Notes: generated from the sequence alone by a model not told the origin. A DNA stretch of 56,105 nt from Acidobacteriota bacterium (GCA_022340775.1 JAJDNH010000047.1:1-56105); one strand, 5' to 3'; counted from the stretch's first letter, positions 34,590 to 50,402 are shown. Made by a program: numbers and translations.

Positions 34590-35996
34590 TCATTTGGTGT
34601 CCAGCGGCCTGCCGGCGCCGTTGTACTTGAAGCTGCCGGCGCCGCCGAAGGAGACGTTGATGAACGCCGAGCCACACGGGTACTGGCCGACGATGATCTG
34701 CGACACGTTGACGCCCGGCTTGCCGAGACGTGCCACGGCGTCGTCCCACAGCGCGGGCAGAAGGGCGACGTCGAGGGCCCCGGGCGCGAGACCGCCCTTG
34801 CAGTTGAGCCACCTGGTGTCCACGGCCCTGGGACCCTTGACCTTGCCGTCCCGGATCGAGTACTCCTCGACCTTCCCGGAGCCCGTGCTAACAGACACGC
34901 TGACCCGGTCCTTGCCGAACGACACCAGCTGCACGATGGCCGGCGGCTTCGGCACCTCCGCCATCAGCGCATCGAGTGCGGCGGCGAACCGCTGAGCCGA
35001 CCCAGAGAGCTTGCCGCGAGGTGGAATGCGCACCGCCGGACCCTTCGGCACAGGGGCCTTAGCGGTGGTCTTGGCTGTGCGCCGGGCCGGAGCACGGGTC
35101 GGCCTGGGCCGGGGTGTCGGCGTCGCCGCCGGGGTTGGTGTCGGCGGCGCGAGCGCCGGAGCGTCATACGGCTTGCCGCAGGAGACCGTCACGTGGCCGC
35201 CCGGAGTCGGCTTCGGCCCCTTCTTGCCCTCCGGCGCGAGACCTGCGCGCTCCTTCGGCAGCGGTGGTACCGGGGGCAGATCGTATGACACCTCGACGTC
35301 GACCCACCGGCTCACCCGGTCGACCTCCACCTTCGCCACCTGGCCGTGAAAAGCGAGCACCCTCGAGCTGACCCCGTTGACGTAGCGGGAGGAGGACCAG
35401 GACGCCTTCTCCAGCCGGCGCCCGGCAGAGTCGTAGGCGCGCACCGCCTCGAGCGGCGAGAACGTCGGCGCCTCGGCCGCCGCGCCCTCGACCAGCTCGA
35501 CGAAGGGCCCATCGAGCTTGATGCCGAACGCGGCCTTCCCGGCGCTGAACGTGCGCGTCGAAACGGCGAGCGGATAGCGGACCTTGATGGTGCCCGCGAC
35601 GCGGTGAAACTCGGCAGGACCCGAGCCGTCCGCCTTCAGGAAGCGAACCTCATCCATCCTCTCCTCGGCGTCGAACAGGCCGCGCTCGAGCTCGTACTCG
35701 AGGCCGCCGTCGAGCTTCGGCTTGCCCATGTCGATCTCGGCGTAGACGCTGTTGTCGACGTCGGGTAGGTACAGCTGCACCTCCGGGGTGTTGAAGCCGA
35801 AGAAGGCGTAGTTGCGGGACGACACCACGAGGACCCCGCGCTTGACCTCGGCCACGCTGAGCTGGCGGAATACCGGGCGAACGTCCGTCTTGGCGTACTT
35901 GGGCTGGGCGAGCAGCTTGGCGCGCTGATCGTCCTGGGCCGACGCCGGCACCGCCACTGCCAGCAGCAGACACGCTGCAACCACCGTTCGAGTCAT
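34590..35996 (-). CDS. Hypothetical secreted protein with Pro/Thr/Ala-rich linker
   Basis: Signal peptide MTRTVVAACLLLAVAVPASAQ; APPTPTPAATPTPRPRPTRAPARRTAKTTAKAPVPKGPA linker. Confidence 0.8.
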   Translation of the reverse strand: MTRTVVAACLLLAVAVPASAQDDQRAKLLAQPKYAKTDVRPVFRQLSVAEVKRGVLVVSSRNYAFFGFNTPEVQLYLPDVDNSVYAEIDMGKPKLDGGLEYELERGLFDAEERMDEVRFLKADGSGPAEFHRVAGTIKVRYPLAVSTRTFSAGKAAFGIKLDGPFVELVEGAAAEAPTFSPLEAVRAYDSAGRRLEKASWSSSRYVNGVSSRVLAFHGQVAKVEVDRVSRWVDVEVSYDLPPVPPLPKERAGLAPEGKKGPKPTPGGHVTVSCGKPYDAPALAPPTPTPAATPTPRPRPTRAPARRTAKTTAKAPVPKGPAVRIPPRGKLSGSAQRFAAALDALMAEVPKPPAIVQLVSFGKDRVSVSVSTGSGKVEEYSIRDGKVKGPRAVDTRWLNCKGGLAPGALDVALLPALWDDAVARLGKPGVNVSQIIVGQYPCGSAFINVSFGGAGSFKYNGAGRPLDTK

Positions 35997-36080
35997 TTTG
36001 AGACCTCCGGTAGCCGCAGTATATCCCGGATCAACCGCTGGTCATCTACTGGGACAGGAGCTTCGACAGGCGTGCGGCCG

Positions 36081-36974
36081 CTACTCCTCGCCCAGGCCGG
36101 TGTTGTGGACGACCTCCCATTCCTCGGTGATCCTGCCGTTCTCGATGCGGCTGATCACGATCCCCTCCGTGGTCCACTGCTTCCCAGACGCCGGAATGCC
36201 GTGATAGGGCCCGGTTTGGATGCCGTGGCTGACAAACTGCGTGACGACGCGATCGCCCTCGACGACCTGCCGCTCGACCACCGCGTGACGGTCGCTCGAG
36301 GCCGCCAAGATGGCCGCTGCGAAGGCTCGCACCTTGTCCAGCCCCGTCAGCTCCAGGCCCCCAGGGCCGTGGTAGACGTAGTCGGCGGCATAGATCTGGG
36401 GGATGGCGTCGAGGTTACGCCCGTTGATCACCTCGTCGAACCACCGGCGCGCGACAGCCTTGGCAGCGTCCTCCTCGGCGGCGGCCGGCGGCGGCCAGTG
36501 GCCGAGCTGGGTGAGGGCCCACAGGTTGTCCCACTCGACCCAGATCTCGGCCACCTTGCCGTTCTTGATGCGCAGAATGCTGATAAAGGGAAGCTCCAGC
36601 TTGCGCCCACTCGGAGGGAACGGACCCATCGGTCCGGACTGGGTGCCGGAGTAGATCACCCGCGCCGCCACCATGTCGCCGTCGGACAGCAGCTGGCGGA
36701 TCTCCTGGCGGGAGTCGGGAACCGCGCTCAGGTCCTGGCGCAGGAACGCCTTGAACTGGTCGAGGTTCGTCACCTCGACCCCCGGCGTCGCGGCGCAGTG
36801 TCGGTGAACGTCGGCCGCCACCAACCCGTCCAGGGCGGCGAAGTCGCGGTTGTTGATTGCGCCCACCATCCGCCTGACGATGTCCTCGTTTCGGCTGTGC
36901 TCGCCGGCACCGGCCACCCCTATGGCCGTCACCAGCAACCCGAGCCCGATGCTCAACACGAGTCGGTACCTCAT
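36081..36974 (-). CDS. Secreted protein with two tandem SnoaL-like/ester cyclase (NTF2-fold) domains
   Basis: Two homologous halves: NEDIVRRMVGAINNRDFAALDGLVAADVHRH... and AKAVARRWFDEVINGRNLDAIPQIYAADYVYHGPGG... Confidence 0.86.
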   Translation of the reverse strand: MRYRLVLSIGLGLLVTAIGVAGAGEHSRNEDIVRRMVGAINNRDFAALDGLVAADVHRHCAATPGVEVTNLDQFKAFLRQDLSAVPDSRQEIRQLLSDGDMVAARVIYSGTQSGPMGPFPPSGRKLELPFISILRIKNGKVAEIWVEWDNLWALTQLGHWPPPAAAEEDAAKAVARRWFDEVINGRNLDAIPQIYAADYVYHGPGGLELTGLDKVRAFAAAILAASSDRHAVVERQVVEGDRVVTQFVSHGIQTGPYHGIPASGKQWTTEGIVISRIENGRITEEWEVVHNTGLGEE

Positions 36975-37217
36975 GCGGTTCTCCTCTCGCTGTGGCCTCC
37001 GGGATCCGGCCTTCCATCGGGCCGCAACGCCTCGCAGGTGCCAGCGCACGCGGAAGCTCTACGCCCCCCGACCTCTCCGACCGAGGCGGGACCCGTTGGC
37101 CTTGTGTCTCTGTGCTGTTCTGACGGAACGGTAGCACATCTCCTTCCGAAGAAGCGGCATAGAGAACCTGGTGATGGCTCTCATCACCTGGTGCCTAGCC
37201 ACCAACTCTCGGGGAAG

Positions 37218-38054
37218 CTACCTCCCCTGGCGGGTCGCCTCGCGGACCAAGCGGAATCCGAGGCTGAAGCCGTCGTCCTGCGGCCGGTGGGTGTAGCGAA
37301 GGGCGCTGCGGGCGCTGTTGGCGTCGAAGTACCAGCTGCCGCCCCTGATGACACGGCGTGTGCCGGAGACCGGGCCGCGGGGATCACGTTCCGGTTCGGT
37401 GGGGTAGGGGCCGTACCAGTCCTCGCACCACTCCCAGAGGTTGCCGTGCATGTCGCAGAAGCCCCAGCGGTTGGGAGGGTAGCTGCCGACCGGCGCCGGA
37501 GAGCCGCGGAAGCGGCCCGGTGGCCCGCCGTCGTACGAGTAGCGGCCGTCGATGTTGGCCTGATCGGAGGTCAAGGTGTTGCCGGTCGAGAACGGCGTCG
37601 TCGTACCCGCCCGGCAGGCGAGCTCCCACTCGGCCTCGGTCGGCAGCCGGAACCGGCTCCCCGGGGAGCGCTTTTCGAGCCGCCGGATGAACCGCTGGAT
37701 GGCGAGATAGCTCACGGTCTCGACCGGGCAGCGCCAGCCGCAGTTCGGGAACTGGCTCGGGTTCTCGCCCATCACCTCCACCCACTCACCCTGCGTGGCC
37801 TCATAGCGCCCGAGGTAGAACCCCTGCGTGATGTCGACCTCATGTTGCACCTCGTCCGCCTGGCGCCCGGAGACTCCAGGGGCACTGCCCATCAGGAAGC
37901 GGGCAGGCGGCACATAGATGAACTCCATCCCGGTCGCCGGCTCCCGCCAACGCGACAGTGGCGCCGGTCCGGGGGCGCCGCCGCAGGCCGGAAGCAGGAG
38001 AGCGACGATGACCAGCCCGGTCAGGCTCGTCACTTCAGGCTTGAGAGCTACCAC
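37218..38054 (-). CDS. Formylglycine-generating enzyme/SUMF1 family lipoprotein
   Basis: Lipobox LLLPACGG; MEFIYVPPARFLMGS...FRLPTEAEWELACRAG...GFCDMHGNLWEWCEDWYGPYP...RVIRGGSWYFD. Confidence 0.92.
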   Translation of the reverse strand: MVALKPEVTSLTGLVIVALLLPACGGAPGPAPLSRWREPATGMEFIYVPPARFLMGSAPGVSGRQADEVQHEVDITQGFYLGRYEATQGEWVEVMGENPSQFPNCGWRCPVETVSYLAIQRFIRRLEKRSPGSRFRLPTEAEWELACRAGTTTPFSTGNTLTSDQANIDGRYSYDGGPPGRFRGSPAPVGSYPPNRWGFCDMHGNLWEWCEDWYGPYPTEPERDPRGPVSGTRRVIRGGSWYFDANSARSALRYTHRPQDDGFSLGFRLVREATRQGR

Positions 38055-38320
38055 GGCGGGAATTGTCTCACCTCCCGGGAGCCACCGGCAGGTCCGGGCC
38101 CGTCGCTCAGAGTGTCAGCAGATTGGAGCGGAGGGTCCGTTTGCATCGAAATCCGCGAGACGAGCGTCAGGTGTGCTTCTTCTTCACGTCGAAACACGTT
38201 GTCGTTTTGAAGCCCGGGGTATCCCGGAGCGATCGTAGCGAGAGCGGCGAGACGCGAAGAGCACGGCCCTGGCTGGCGTATCGTCGCTCGCAGTGGATCG
38301 CGAGCGGATACTCCGGGCGC

Positions 38321-39124
38321 CTAGCCCCAGGTCCAATACAGGCCGAGGTAGGCAATCGTGTGGCGCTCGCCGGCGAACGCGTGCCCGGCGCTGAACAGGA
38401 GGCTGAAGCCAGGGTTGAAGTTCAGGTAGCCACCCACGTCCGCGAACGTGGAGCTACGTCCGCCGACGGTGTCTGCGCCCTCCCTGAACACCTCGGCGCC
38501 AAGCGTCAGCTTGCTGGAGAGGTCGTGCTGCAGCAGCCAGCCCGCAAAGGCGTGATCGCGCTGCCCAGGGGCCTGGTTGATCACCCAGCCCCCGCCGCCG
38601 AAGGTCGTCCACGACCCCCAGCTCTTCTGGATCCAGACCGGGAGGCGGAACCACAGGCGTCCGTTCCCCAGGCCCTGCGAGCCGCTGCCGGTCGGCAGCT
38701 CGGCCATCGGAAAGATCCCGATCTGCGGCCGGCTCCGCGACTCGTCGAGAACCCGCAGTTTGAAGCCCATCTCGACGTCCCCGAGCCCGGACCGATAGGT
38801 GGCGCCGGCCGGGTCGTTCCAAGCCCACGGCACCACCAGATGGACCTGGAGCTCGGGCGCCGCACCCAGGTTGAGCTCGAACGCGGGCCCGGCGGTGTCG
38901 GTGCCACCCGGTGAGTGGTCGTAGGTGGAGAAGATGTACGCCTCCCAGTGATGGAGCTCGACTGGCACCGGATCGTCGGTGAGAAACGGCGGTCCCGCCA
39001 CGGCCGGCCTGCACAGGAGCACGGCCAGCGCTGTCAGAGGGAGCAGCAGGCCGAGCCTTGCCGATGGAAGCCGATGACCGCCTCGAGGAGGCCGGGAACG
39101 GTTGCTCGCTGCTCGATCAACCAC
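38321..39124 (-). CDS. Hypothetical outer-membrane/transporter-like beta-barrel protein
   Basis: Signal peptide near LGLLLPLTALAVLLCRPAVAGPPFLTDDP; alternating beta-strand C-terminus; GTG start inferred. Confidence 0.68.
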   Translation of the reverse strand: MVDRAASNRSRPPRGGHRLPSARLGLLLPLTALAVLLCRPAVAGPPFLTDDPVPVELHHWEAYIFSTYDHSPGGTDTAGPAFELNLGAAPELQVHLVVPWAWNDPAGATYRSGLGDVEMGFKLRVLDESRSRPQIGIFPMAELPTGSGSQGLGNGRLWFRLPVWIQKSWGSWTTFGGGGWVINQAPGQRDHAFAGWLLQHDLSSKLTLGAEVFREGADTVGGRSSTFADVGGYLNFNPGFSLLFSAGHAFAGERHTIAYLGLYWTWG

Positions 39125-39569
39125 GGCCCGCGCCCGTCCGCTTCGCGTCCAGCGACCACGGCCCCGGACCGGCCAGGAGCAGGTAGAGCAGTCCGCACAG
39201 CATCGAGAAGTCGGTCCGCGCGGCGCTGACCATGAACCAGAAGCCATGACCAGCGGGCCACAGCTCGGGGAGCTTGGTGGTGACGATGGCGGTGGTGATG
39301 ATCACCAGCAGGGGCACGGCGGCCAGACGGGTCACGAGCCCGAAGAGCACGAGAGCCCCACACACGATCTCGAACGTCCCCACGAAGTGAGCCGTGAGCT
39401 CGGGCCAGGGGAAGCCGATGCGGGTGAAGCGGATCACTCCCATGTGCGGATCGGTGAACTTCAGTATCCCCTGGGTGAAGAACACGAGGCCCACCGCCGC
39501 CCTGATCAGGACAGCGCTTCGCGGACCACCTCCCGGGGACGTCAACAATGAGGTCAGCTTGGTGCTCAT
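39117..39569 (-). CDS. DoxX family membrane protein
   Basis: IRAAVGLVFFTQGILKFTDPHMGVIRFTRIGFPWPELTAHFVGTFEIVCGALVLFGLVTRLAAVPLL. Confidence 0.87.
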   Translation of the reverse strand: MSTKLTSLLTSPGGGPRSAVLIRAAVGLVFFTQGILKFTDPHMGVIRFTRIGFPWPELTAHFVGTFEIVCGALVLFGLVTRLAAVPLLVIITTAIVTTKLPELWPAGHGFWFMVSAARTDFSMLCGLLYLLLAGPGPWSLDAKRTGAGRG

Positions 39570-39770
39570 CAGGAACCCTCCGGGTCGGGCCTCGCAGGCG
39601 CCGCATCGACCCACCGGTTGACGGATGCTGACCACATCAAAATCTGACCGGTCGCCAGCCGTCACGTCACTCGTGCAACTTCCCATCCGCCACGGCCATT
39701 CCGGAGAACAGGCTCGGCGCGGGTGGCGCCCCCTGCCGAACGCGCTGCGAGGGCTCCTGAACGCTACGGC

Positions 39771-41123
39771 TCAGGCCTCCGGCGGGCGGGTCAGCTGCGA
39801 GGCGCTTTGCAGTCCGGCCGCGATTTCCGGGAGGATGCCGAGCCTGACGTAGATCGGGTGGATGAGGCGGCGCAGCGCCGGCAGCCGTGCAAAGAAGGCG
39901 GTCGCCCCGGCGATGCACACGAGACCGCCGACCAGCAGGGCGACCGGCGCTCCGAACCGCTGCGCGAGCGCCCCGGACAGGAGGCTGCCGAACGGCGCCA
40001 TGCCGACGAACGCCATGGCGTAGAAGCTCATGACCCGGCCCCGCTTCTCCTCGTCGACGATGGTCTGCAGCACGGTGTTGCTGGCCGCCATCTGTACCAT
40101 CATCCCGGCGCCGATCACCGGCATGATTGCGAGGGACAGCCACTGCAGGCGTGACTGTGACAGACCGATCAGGCCGAGGCCGAGCGCGATCACGGCCAAC
40201 GGTATCAGGCGGCCGAGGCCGAGCACGGTTCGCCGCGATGCCAGGTACAGCGCGCCGGCGAGCGCCCCGAACCCAGACGCCGCCATCAGGAAGCCGAGGG
40301 TGTGGGCACCGCCGTGGAGAATCCGGCTGGCGATGATCGGCATCAGCACCGCGTACGGCATGGCCATCAGGCTGACCAGCGCGAGCAGCCCGAGCAGCGC
40401 CCGAATCGGGATGAAGTCCATGACGTAACGGAACCCCTCGGCCAGCTCTCCGAGCACCTTCGCAGGCCGGGCCGGCCGCCTCGGCAGCACCAGCCTCATC
40501 GCCAGCAGGGAAGCGATCACCGCCAGGTAGCTGACCGCGTCGACGAGGAAACACATCCCCTCGCCGACCCAGGCGATCAGCATGCCGGCGATCGAGGGCC
40601 CGATCAGGCGCGCGGCGTTGACCATCGATGAGTTGAGCGCAATGGCGTTGGCGAGGTCGGCGCGATCGTCCACCATGTGCACGACCAGGGCCTGACGCGT
40701 CGGCATGTCGAACGCGTTGATGAACCCCTGAAAGACGCTCAGGATCACCACATGGGCCACTGTGATCACCCCGGTCAGCGCCAGCGCCGCCAGCAGCGCG
40801 GACTGAATCATCGCCAGCACCTGGGTGACAACCAGGACGCGATGCCGGTCCCAGCGATCCACCAGAACTCCGGCGACCGGAGCGAGCACGAACGTCGGCG
40901 CTTGTCCGGCGAATCCCAGCACTCCGAGGAGCCACGCGGAGCCGGTCAGTCTGTAGATCAGCCAGGCGGTGGCAACCCTGGTCATCCAGGTGCCAATCAG
41001 GGAAATACTCTGACCGACAAAGAACAGCCGGTAGTTGCGGTGCCTCAGCGCGCGCCCGAGGTTACGCAGCTTCGAAGCCGGCGGAGTCTGGATCTGTGGA
41101 GGCATCGGTCGCGACAGCTTCAC
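39771..41123 (-). CDS. MFS transporter (EntS-like)
   Basis: LRHRNYRLFFVGQSISLIGTWMTRVATAWLIYRLTGSAWLLG...GVLVDRWDRHRVLV, 12-TM pattern. Confidence 0.9.
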   Translation of the reverse strand: MKLSRPMPPQIQTPPASKLRNLGRALRHRNYRLFFVGQSISLIGTWMTRVATAWLIYRLTGSAWLLGVLGFAGQAPTFVLAPVAGVLVDRWDRHRVLVVTQVLAMIQSALLAALALTGVITVAHVVILSVFQGFINAFDMPTRQALVVHMVDDRADLANAIALNSSMVNAARLIGPSIAGMLIAWVGEGMCFLVDAVSYLAVIASLLAMRLVLPRRPARPAKVLGELAEGFRYVMDFIPIRALLGLLALVSLMAMPYAVLMPIIASRILHGGAHTLGFLMAASGFGALAGALYLASRRTVLGLGRLIPLAVIALGLGLIGLSQSRLQWLSLAIMPVIGAGMMVQMAASNTVLQTIVDEEKRGRVMSFYAMAFVGMAPFGSLLSGALAQRFGAPVALLVGGLVCIAGATAFFARLPALRRLIHPIYVRLGILPEIAAGLQSASQLTRPPEA

Positions 41124-41244
41124 GATCGGCGCAGGTATTTATAGCACCACCTCCCGTGCTTCCTCATGCTGCTGCCGGTCCTACCGGGGCTCGTCGCACT
41201 TCTTTCCGAGAACGCGGAATAAAAGCTCCGGAGGTGACCTATCC

Positions 41245-41250
41245 TATAAT
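41245..41250 (+). promoter_or_regulatory. TATAAT -10-like box upstream of kinase gene
   Basis: CCTATCCTATAATTGCAG; no convincing -35. Confidence 0.35.
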
Positions 41251-41378
41251 TGCAGAGATATCGAGACACAGTGTCGTGCCCATGACTGGCACCGCACGAG
41301 GGATGAGGAGGAACGGGGAGTGCTTTCTGCAGTTGTCGCCAGACTCGGCGACAGGTCGACCATTCTGGAGCGGCCGGT

Positions 41379-44072
<2,694 letters not shown>

Positions 44073-44077
44073 CCAGA

Positions 44078-46762
<2,685 letters not shown>

Positions 46763-46787
46763 GCGCCGTGGTGGAGGTCGTATTGCG

Positions 46788-46937
46788 ATGATCGTACCCG
46801 GCACGCACCCCGACCCCCACGAGATGGCGGCCAAGCTGGGCGACAGCGGCGGAGGAACGGAGAGAGCGAACACCGGAAGCGCTATCCTGACTAACATGAG
46901 GGGCTCTCCAAGCGGCACATCGGGAGGCCTCCGGTGA
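46788..46937 (+). pseudogene. Degenerate fragment of a third kinase N-terminus
   Basis: MIVPGTHPDPHEMAAKLGDSGGGTERAN... aligns with MALAPGTRLGPYEITAKLGEGGMGEVWR directly downstream of the two kinase paralogs. Confidence 0.5.
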
Positions 46938-47320
46938 CCGGTCCCCCGAGCGGCATCCACCCTGGGGAAGGCCCGTCCACGGCAATCCCGATCGACGCCC
47001 TGGTCGCGTTCGCCGGCAACGCCGACGGCGTGCGACGCAGGGACCTGGCCAGCGGCGACCGGATCGTGGTCTCGACCCGCAACTCCGTCTACTCGCTGTC
47101 GCTGCGCAGCGACGGCGCGTTCGAGGTCAGCGGTGGCTGGTTCGAGCGCGAGGGCCGCGGTCGGACGACAACCGAGATCCTCGGCTGTACGCTCGGCGGG
47201 CACGCGCTCTTCACAGACCTCATTGCGGCTCCCGGGCTCTACATCGAGTTCGCCCACGGCCTGCGCACGACCCGGGTGAGAAGCGTGCGACGGATCATCG
47301 ACAGGGGAAAACCGCAGTAA
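46934..47320 (+). CDS. Small hypothetical protein
   Basis: GTG start (GTGA overlap); 128 aa ...DGVRRRDLASGDRIVVSTRNSVYSLSLRSDGAFEVSGGWFEREGRGRTTTEILGCTLGG. Confidence 0.6.
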   Translation: MTGPPSGIHPGEGPSTAIPIDALVAFAGNADGVRRRDLASGDRIVVSTRNSVYSLSLRSDGAFEVSGGWFEREGRGRTTTEILGCTLGGHALFTDLIAAPGLYIEFAHGLRTTRVRSVRRIIDRGKPQ

Positions 47321-47546
47321 TCGGAACAAGACTCGTCCACGGAAGGACTACCGGCGCTCCCCACGAGGGCGGCACGGGGCGAGGTGCACCGCGCATCCCA
47401 CCTACCGCGAAAACGGGTCAGCTGCCAGGTCCTCTGCAAGCCCGGAGCAATCACAGGGATGGTCCCGGGTGCGCAGCCACCAAGACCTGCTCGGGTCGTG
47501 CTACCTTGAGGCTGCCGGCTGATCCGATAGCACGCAGGGGAGACAG

Positions 47547-48998
47547 GTGCTCGATTCCGCCCTTCACCTCTGGCCTCACATTCTTGTGGGCCTCCACATC
47601 ATCATCGCGTGCTCCGCGTCCGCACACGTTGTGCTGGTCAAACGGGATCCGCGCGCGGCCATCGGTTGGGTCGGGGTCATCTGGCTGGCTCCACTCCTCG
47701 GTTCCTTCCTGTACTTTGTACTGGGCGTCAACCGTATCCGCCGGCGCGCCAGGTCAAGACGTCCGACCACGAGAGTCTCCGACGCCGCGGTCAACCTCGT
47801 AGCTACCGGTATCCGGACGGCCGATACGGCGCCCCCGCCAGGCGTCGCACATCTCCAGGCCCTTTTCCGCCTCTCGTCCGAGGTCACCCGGCAACCACTA
47901 CTCCCTGGCAACCTCGTCACTCCGCTGCCCTCCGGAGAAGACGCCTATGCAGCCATGGTCGGAGCGATCGACCGCGCCGAGCAGACCGTCGGGCTGAGCA
48001 CGTACATCTTCGACAACGATCGCGCCGGGGCCATGTTCATCGATGCGCTGGCCCGAGCGGCGGGTCGCGGGGTTGAGGTGAGAGTGATGGTCGATGATGT
48101 GGGCAGCAGGTACAGCTGGCCCTCCACGGTCCGGGCCCTGCGCCGCAGCGGAGTTCCCGTTGCGAAGTTCATGCCGACGACCCTGCCGTGGAGGTACCGC
48201 TACTCGAACCTCAGGAACCACCGCAAGATTCTGGTGGCCGACGGCACTGTGGGCTTTACCGGCGGCATGAACATCCGTGCCGGAGCACTGGCCGACGCGA
48301 AGAGCCGTCATCGCCTGATCGACCTGCACTTCCAGCTTCAAGGCCCGGTTGTCGCTCACCTGCAGGATGTCTTCGCCGACGACTGGAGCTACTGTACGGG
48401 CGAAGTCCTGGAAGGAGAGCGGTGGTTCCCGGCCAACCCCGAAACCGGCCCGGTGTGGGCGCGCGGAATCGTCGATGGACCGGACGGCAACTTCGACAAG
48501 CTGCGCATGGCTCTTCTTGGTGCGGTCAGCTGTGCCGCATCATCGTTGGTCGTCATCAGCCCGTACTTTCTTCCCGACGATGCCCTGCTCACGGCACTGG
48601 ATGTCGCCGCCATGCGCGGCGTTGCGGTCGACATCGTGCTGCCCAGCAAGAACAACCTGAGTCTCGTGGCCTGGGCATCGACAACCCTATGGCCGTCGCT
48701 GCTGGAGCACGGTTGCCGGATCTGGCTTTCCTCCGGTCCCTTCGATCACACCAAGCTGATGTTGGTGGACGATGTCTGGACCTTGCTGGGGTCGGCCAAC
48801 TGGGACCCCCGCAGCTTGCAGCTCAACTTCGAGTTCAACGTCGAGTGCTATGACCCGGAGCTGGCCGGGTCCCTTCGAAAACTCGCTGCGGCCAAGATCG
48901 CACGCGCCCATGCCGTCAGCTTGCAGGAGCTGCATGAGCGCCCGATGACGGTCAGGCTTCGAGATGGCGTGGCCCGGCTCTTGACGCCCTACCTGTAG
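47547..48998 (+). CDS. cls: Cardiolipin synthase-like (two PLD HKD motifs)
   Basis: N-terminal TMs; NHRKILVADGTVGFTGGMNI and DHTKLMLVDDVWTLLGSANWDPRS. Confidence 0.92.
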   Translation: MLDSALHLWPHILVGLHIIIACSASAHVVLVKRDPRAAIGWVGVIWLAPLLGSFLYFVLGVNRIRRRARSRRPTTRVSDAAVNLVATGIRTADTAPPPGVAHLQALFRLSSEVTRQPLLPGNLVTPLPSGEDAYAAMVGAIDRAEQTVGLSTYIFDNDRAGAMFIDALARAAGRGVEVRVMVDDVGSRYSWPSTVRALRRSGVPVAKFMPTTLPWRYRYSNLRNHRKILVADGTVGFTGGMNIRAGALADAKSRHRLIDLHFQLQGPVVAHLQDVFADDWSYCTGEVLEGERWFPANPETGPVWARGIVDGPDGNFDKLRMALLGAVSCAASSLVVISPYFLPDDALLTALDVAAMRGVAVDIVLPSKNNLSLVAWASTTLWPSLLEHGCRIWLSSGPFDHTKLMLVDDVWTLLGSANWDPRSLQLNFEFNVECYDPELAGSLRKLAAAKIARAHAVSLQELHERPMTVRLRDGVARLLTPYL

Positions 48999-49030
48999 CG
49001 GTCGAGCCACTGCGACCCGACCCGGGTTCT

Positions 49031-50014
49031 TCACTGGCCATCTTCTTGCCGGACGACCCCCGTCACCTGCCGACCCTCGAGGAAGCAGCGGATGTTCTCC
49101 GCCGCCTGCCGTGCGCCGTCTGCCAACGAGCCGGGAACAATGGCCGAGTTGTGCGGCGAGCCGAGCACGTTGGGCAGCTCGAGGAACGGATGGTCCATGC
49201 GGAACTCGCCGTACTGGAACGGCTCGATCCACCAGGCGTCGATCCCGACGAGAAAGTCGGGATGGGTCTTCGCGTGCTCGTACAGCGCTGCCTCGTCGAT
49301 GATCTCTCCGCGGGCCACGTTGACCAGGATGGCGTCGGCCTTCATCCGCGCGAGCTCGGCGCTGCCGATCACCCCCCGGGTCGCCTTGTTCAGGGGCAGG
49401 GAGACGACCACAACGTCGCTCTCGCTCAAAACGTGGTCGAGGTCATCCAGCGTGCCCACAAAGTCCGCAGGCTCGGTACTGCTGCCGCTGGTGTTGATGG
49501 CGAGGATCTTCATGCCGAAGGAGCGCATCAGGTGCGCGGTGGCGCGCCCGATCCCACCGAAGCCGAGGATACCGGCCGTCATGCCGGCGAGCCGCCGGTT
49601 GCGGGTGAACTGGTCGAACTCGCCGTGAGCCAGCTTCTGGTGTTGGGGAACGACGTGTTTCGCCAGGGCGAGCACCATCGCCAGCACGTGCTCGGCCATC
49701 GGCGCGGCGTACGCGCCACGGTTGCAGGTAATCAATAGGTGCGACGGCAGGTCGGCAAAAGGCATCTGGTCGGCGCCAGCCGACACCAGCTGGACGAGCT
49801 TGACACCCTGCAGGTGTGGGTACTCGGCGGGCTGGATCTCCCGCGGGAAGTTCCATGAAAAGAGAACTCTAGCCTCCTTCAGGATCTGGCTGCGGTCCGC
49901 GGGCTCGACGTCCTCGAGAAAGGTAAGTGAGGCGTCGCCTCCCAGCATGTCCTCGAGCAGTGCTCTCTGCTCGGCCGGGCAGCGGAACGTCACGACAATG
50001 CTGCGCTTGTCCAT
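49031..50014 (-). CDS. D-2-hydroxyacid dehydrogenase (NAD-binding)
   Basis: GMTAGILGFGGIGRATAHLMRSFGMKILAINTSG; VVVSLPLNKATRGVIG; AILVNVARGEIIDEAALYEHAK. Confidence 0.93.
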   Translation of the reverse strand: MDKRSIVVTFRCPAEQRALLEDMLGGDASLTFLEDVEPADRSQILKEARVLFSWNFPREIQPAEYPHLQGVKLVQLVSAGADQMPFADLPSHLLITCNRGAYAAPMAEHVLAMVLALAKHVVPQHQKLAHGEFDQFTRNRRLAGMTAGILGFGGIGRATAHLMRSFGMKILAINTSGSSTEPADFVGTLDDLDHVLSESDVVVVSLPLNKATRGVIGSAELARMKADAILVNVARGEIIDEAALYEHAKTHPDFLVGIDAWWIEPFQYGEFRMDHPFLELPNVLGSPHNSAIVPGSLADGARQAAENIRCFLEGRQVTGVVRQEDGQ

Positions 50015-50162
50015 CTGTGCAGGTTTCTCCTTCCCATGCTCATCCCACCGCCACCGGCAACTCATGACGCATCCTGGCTCGATCGTGAGGACGTCGCGGA
50101 GGGACGTGCGGCTCTCGTGCTGTCAGCGTACCACTGATCTCCGAGACAGGGACGCCGCGGGC

Positions 50163-50200
50163 CGCTAGGTCCCCGTGCACGCCGAGCACCAAACCTAGCG
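50163..50200. promoter_or_regulatory. Perfect 8-bp inverted repeat CGCTAGGT-N22-ACCTAGCG
   Basis: Read directly in the divergent region upstream of 50403. Confidence 0.45.
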
Positions 50201-50402
50201 CGCCTTCGGCACACCAGTTGCCGCCCCGGGACACTCGCGAGCATGGGCGGATGACCTGCCTTCCGAACAGCGAAGTCCAATCTGTAGGACGTGCAATACA
50301 AACCGACCCTAGGGGGTTAAGAAGGATAATGAGTCGCAGTACCGACCGTGCGGCGTGGTACGGCCGCAACAGACAACGTCCAAATCAAAAAGGGAGAACT
50401 CA

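Noticed and set aside
36072-38210. 712-aa plus-strand ORF
   Set aside because: Antisense to the SnoaL-like and SUMF1 genes; crosses two genes and the intergenic gap.
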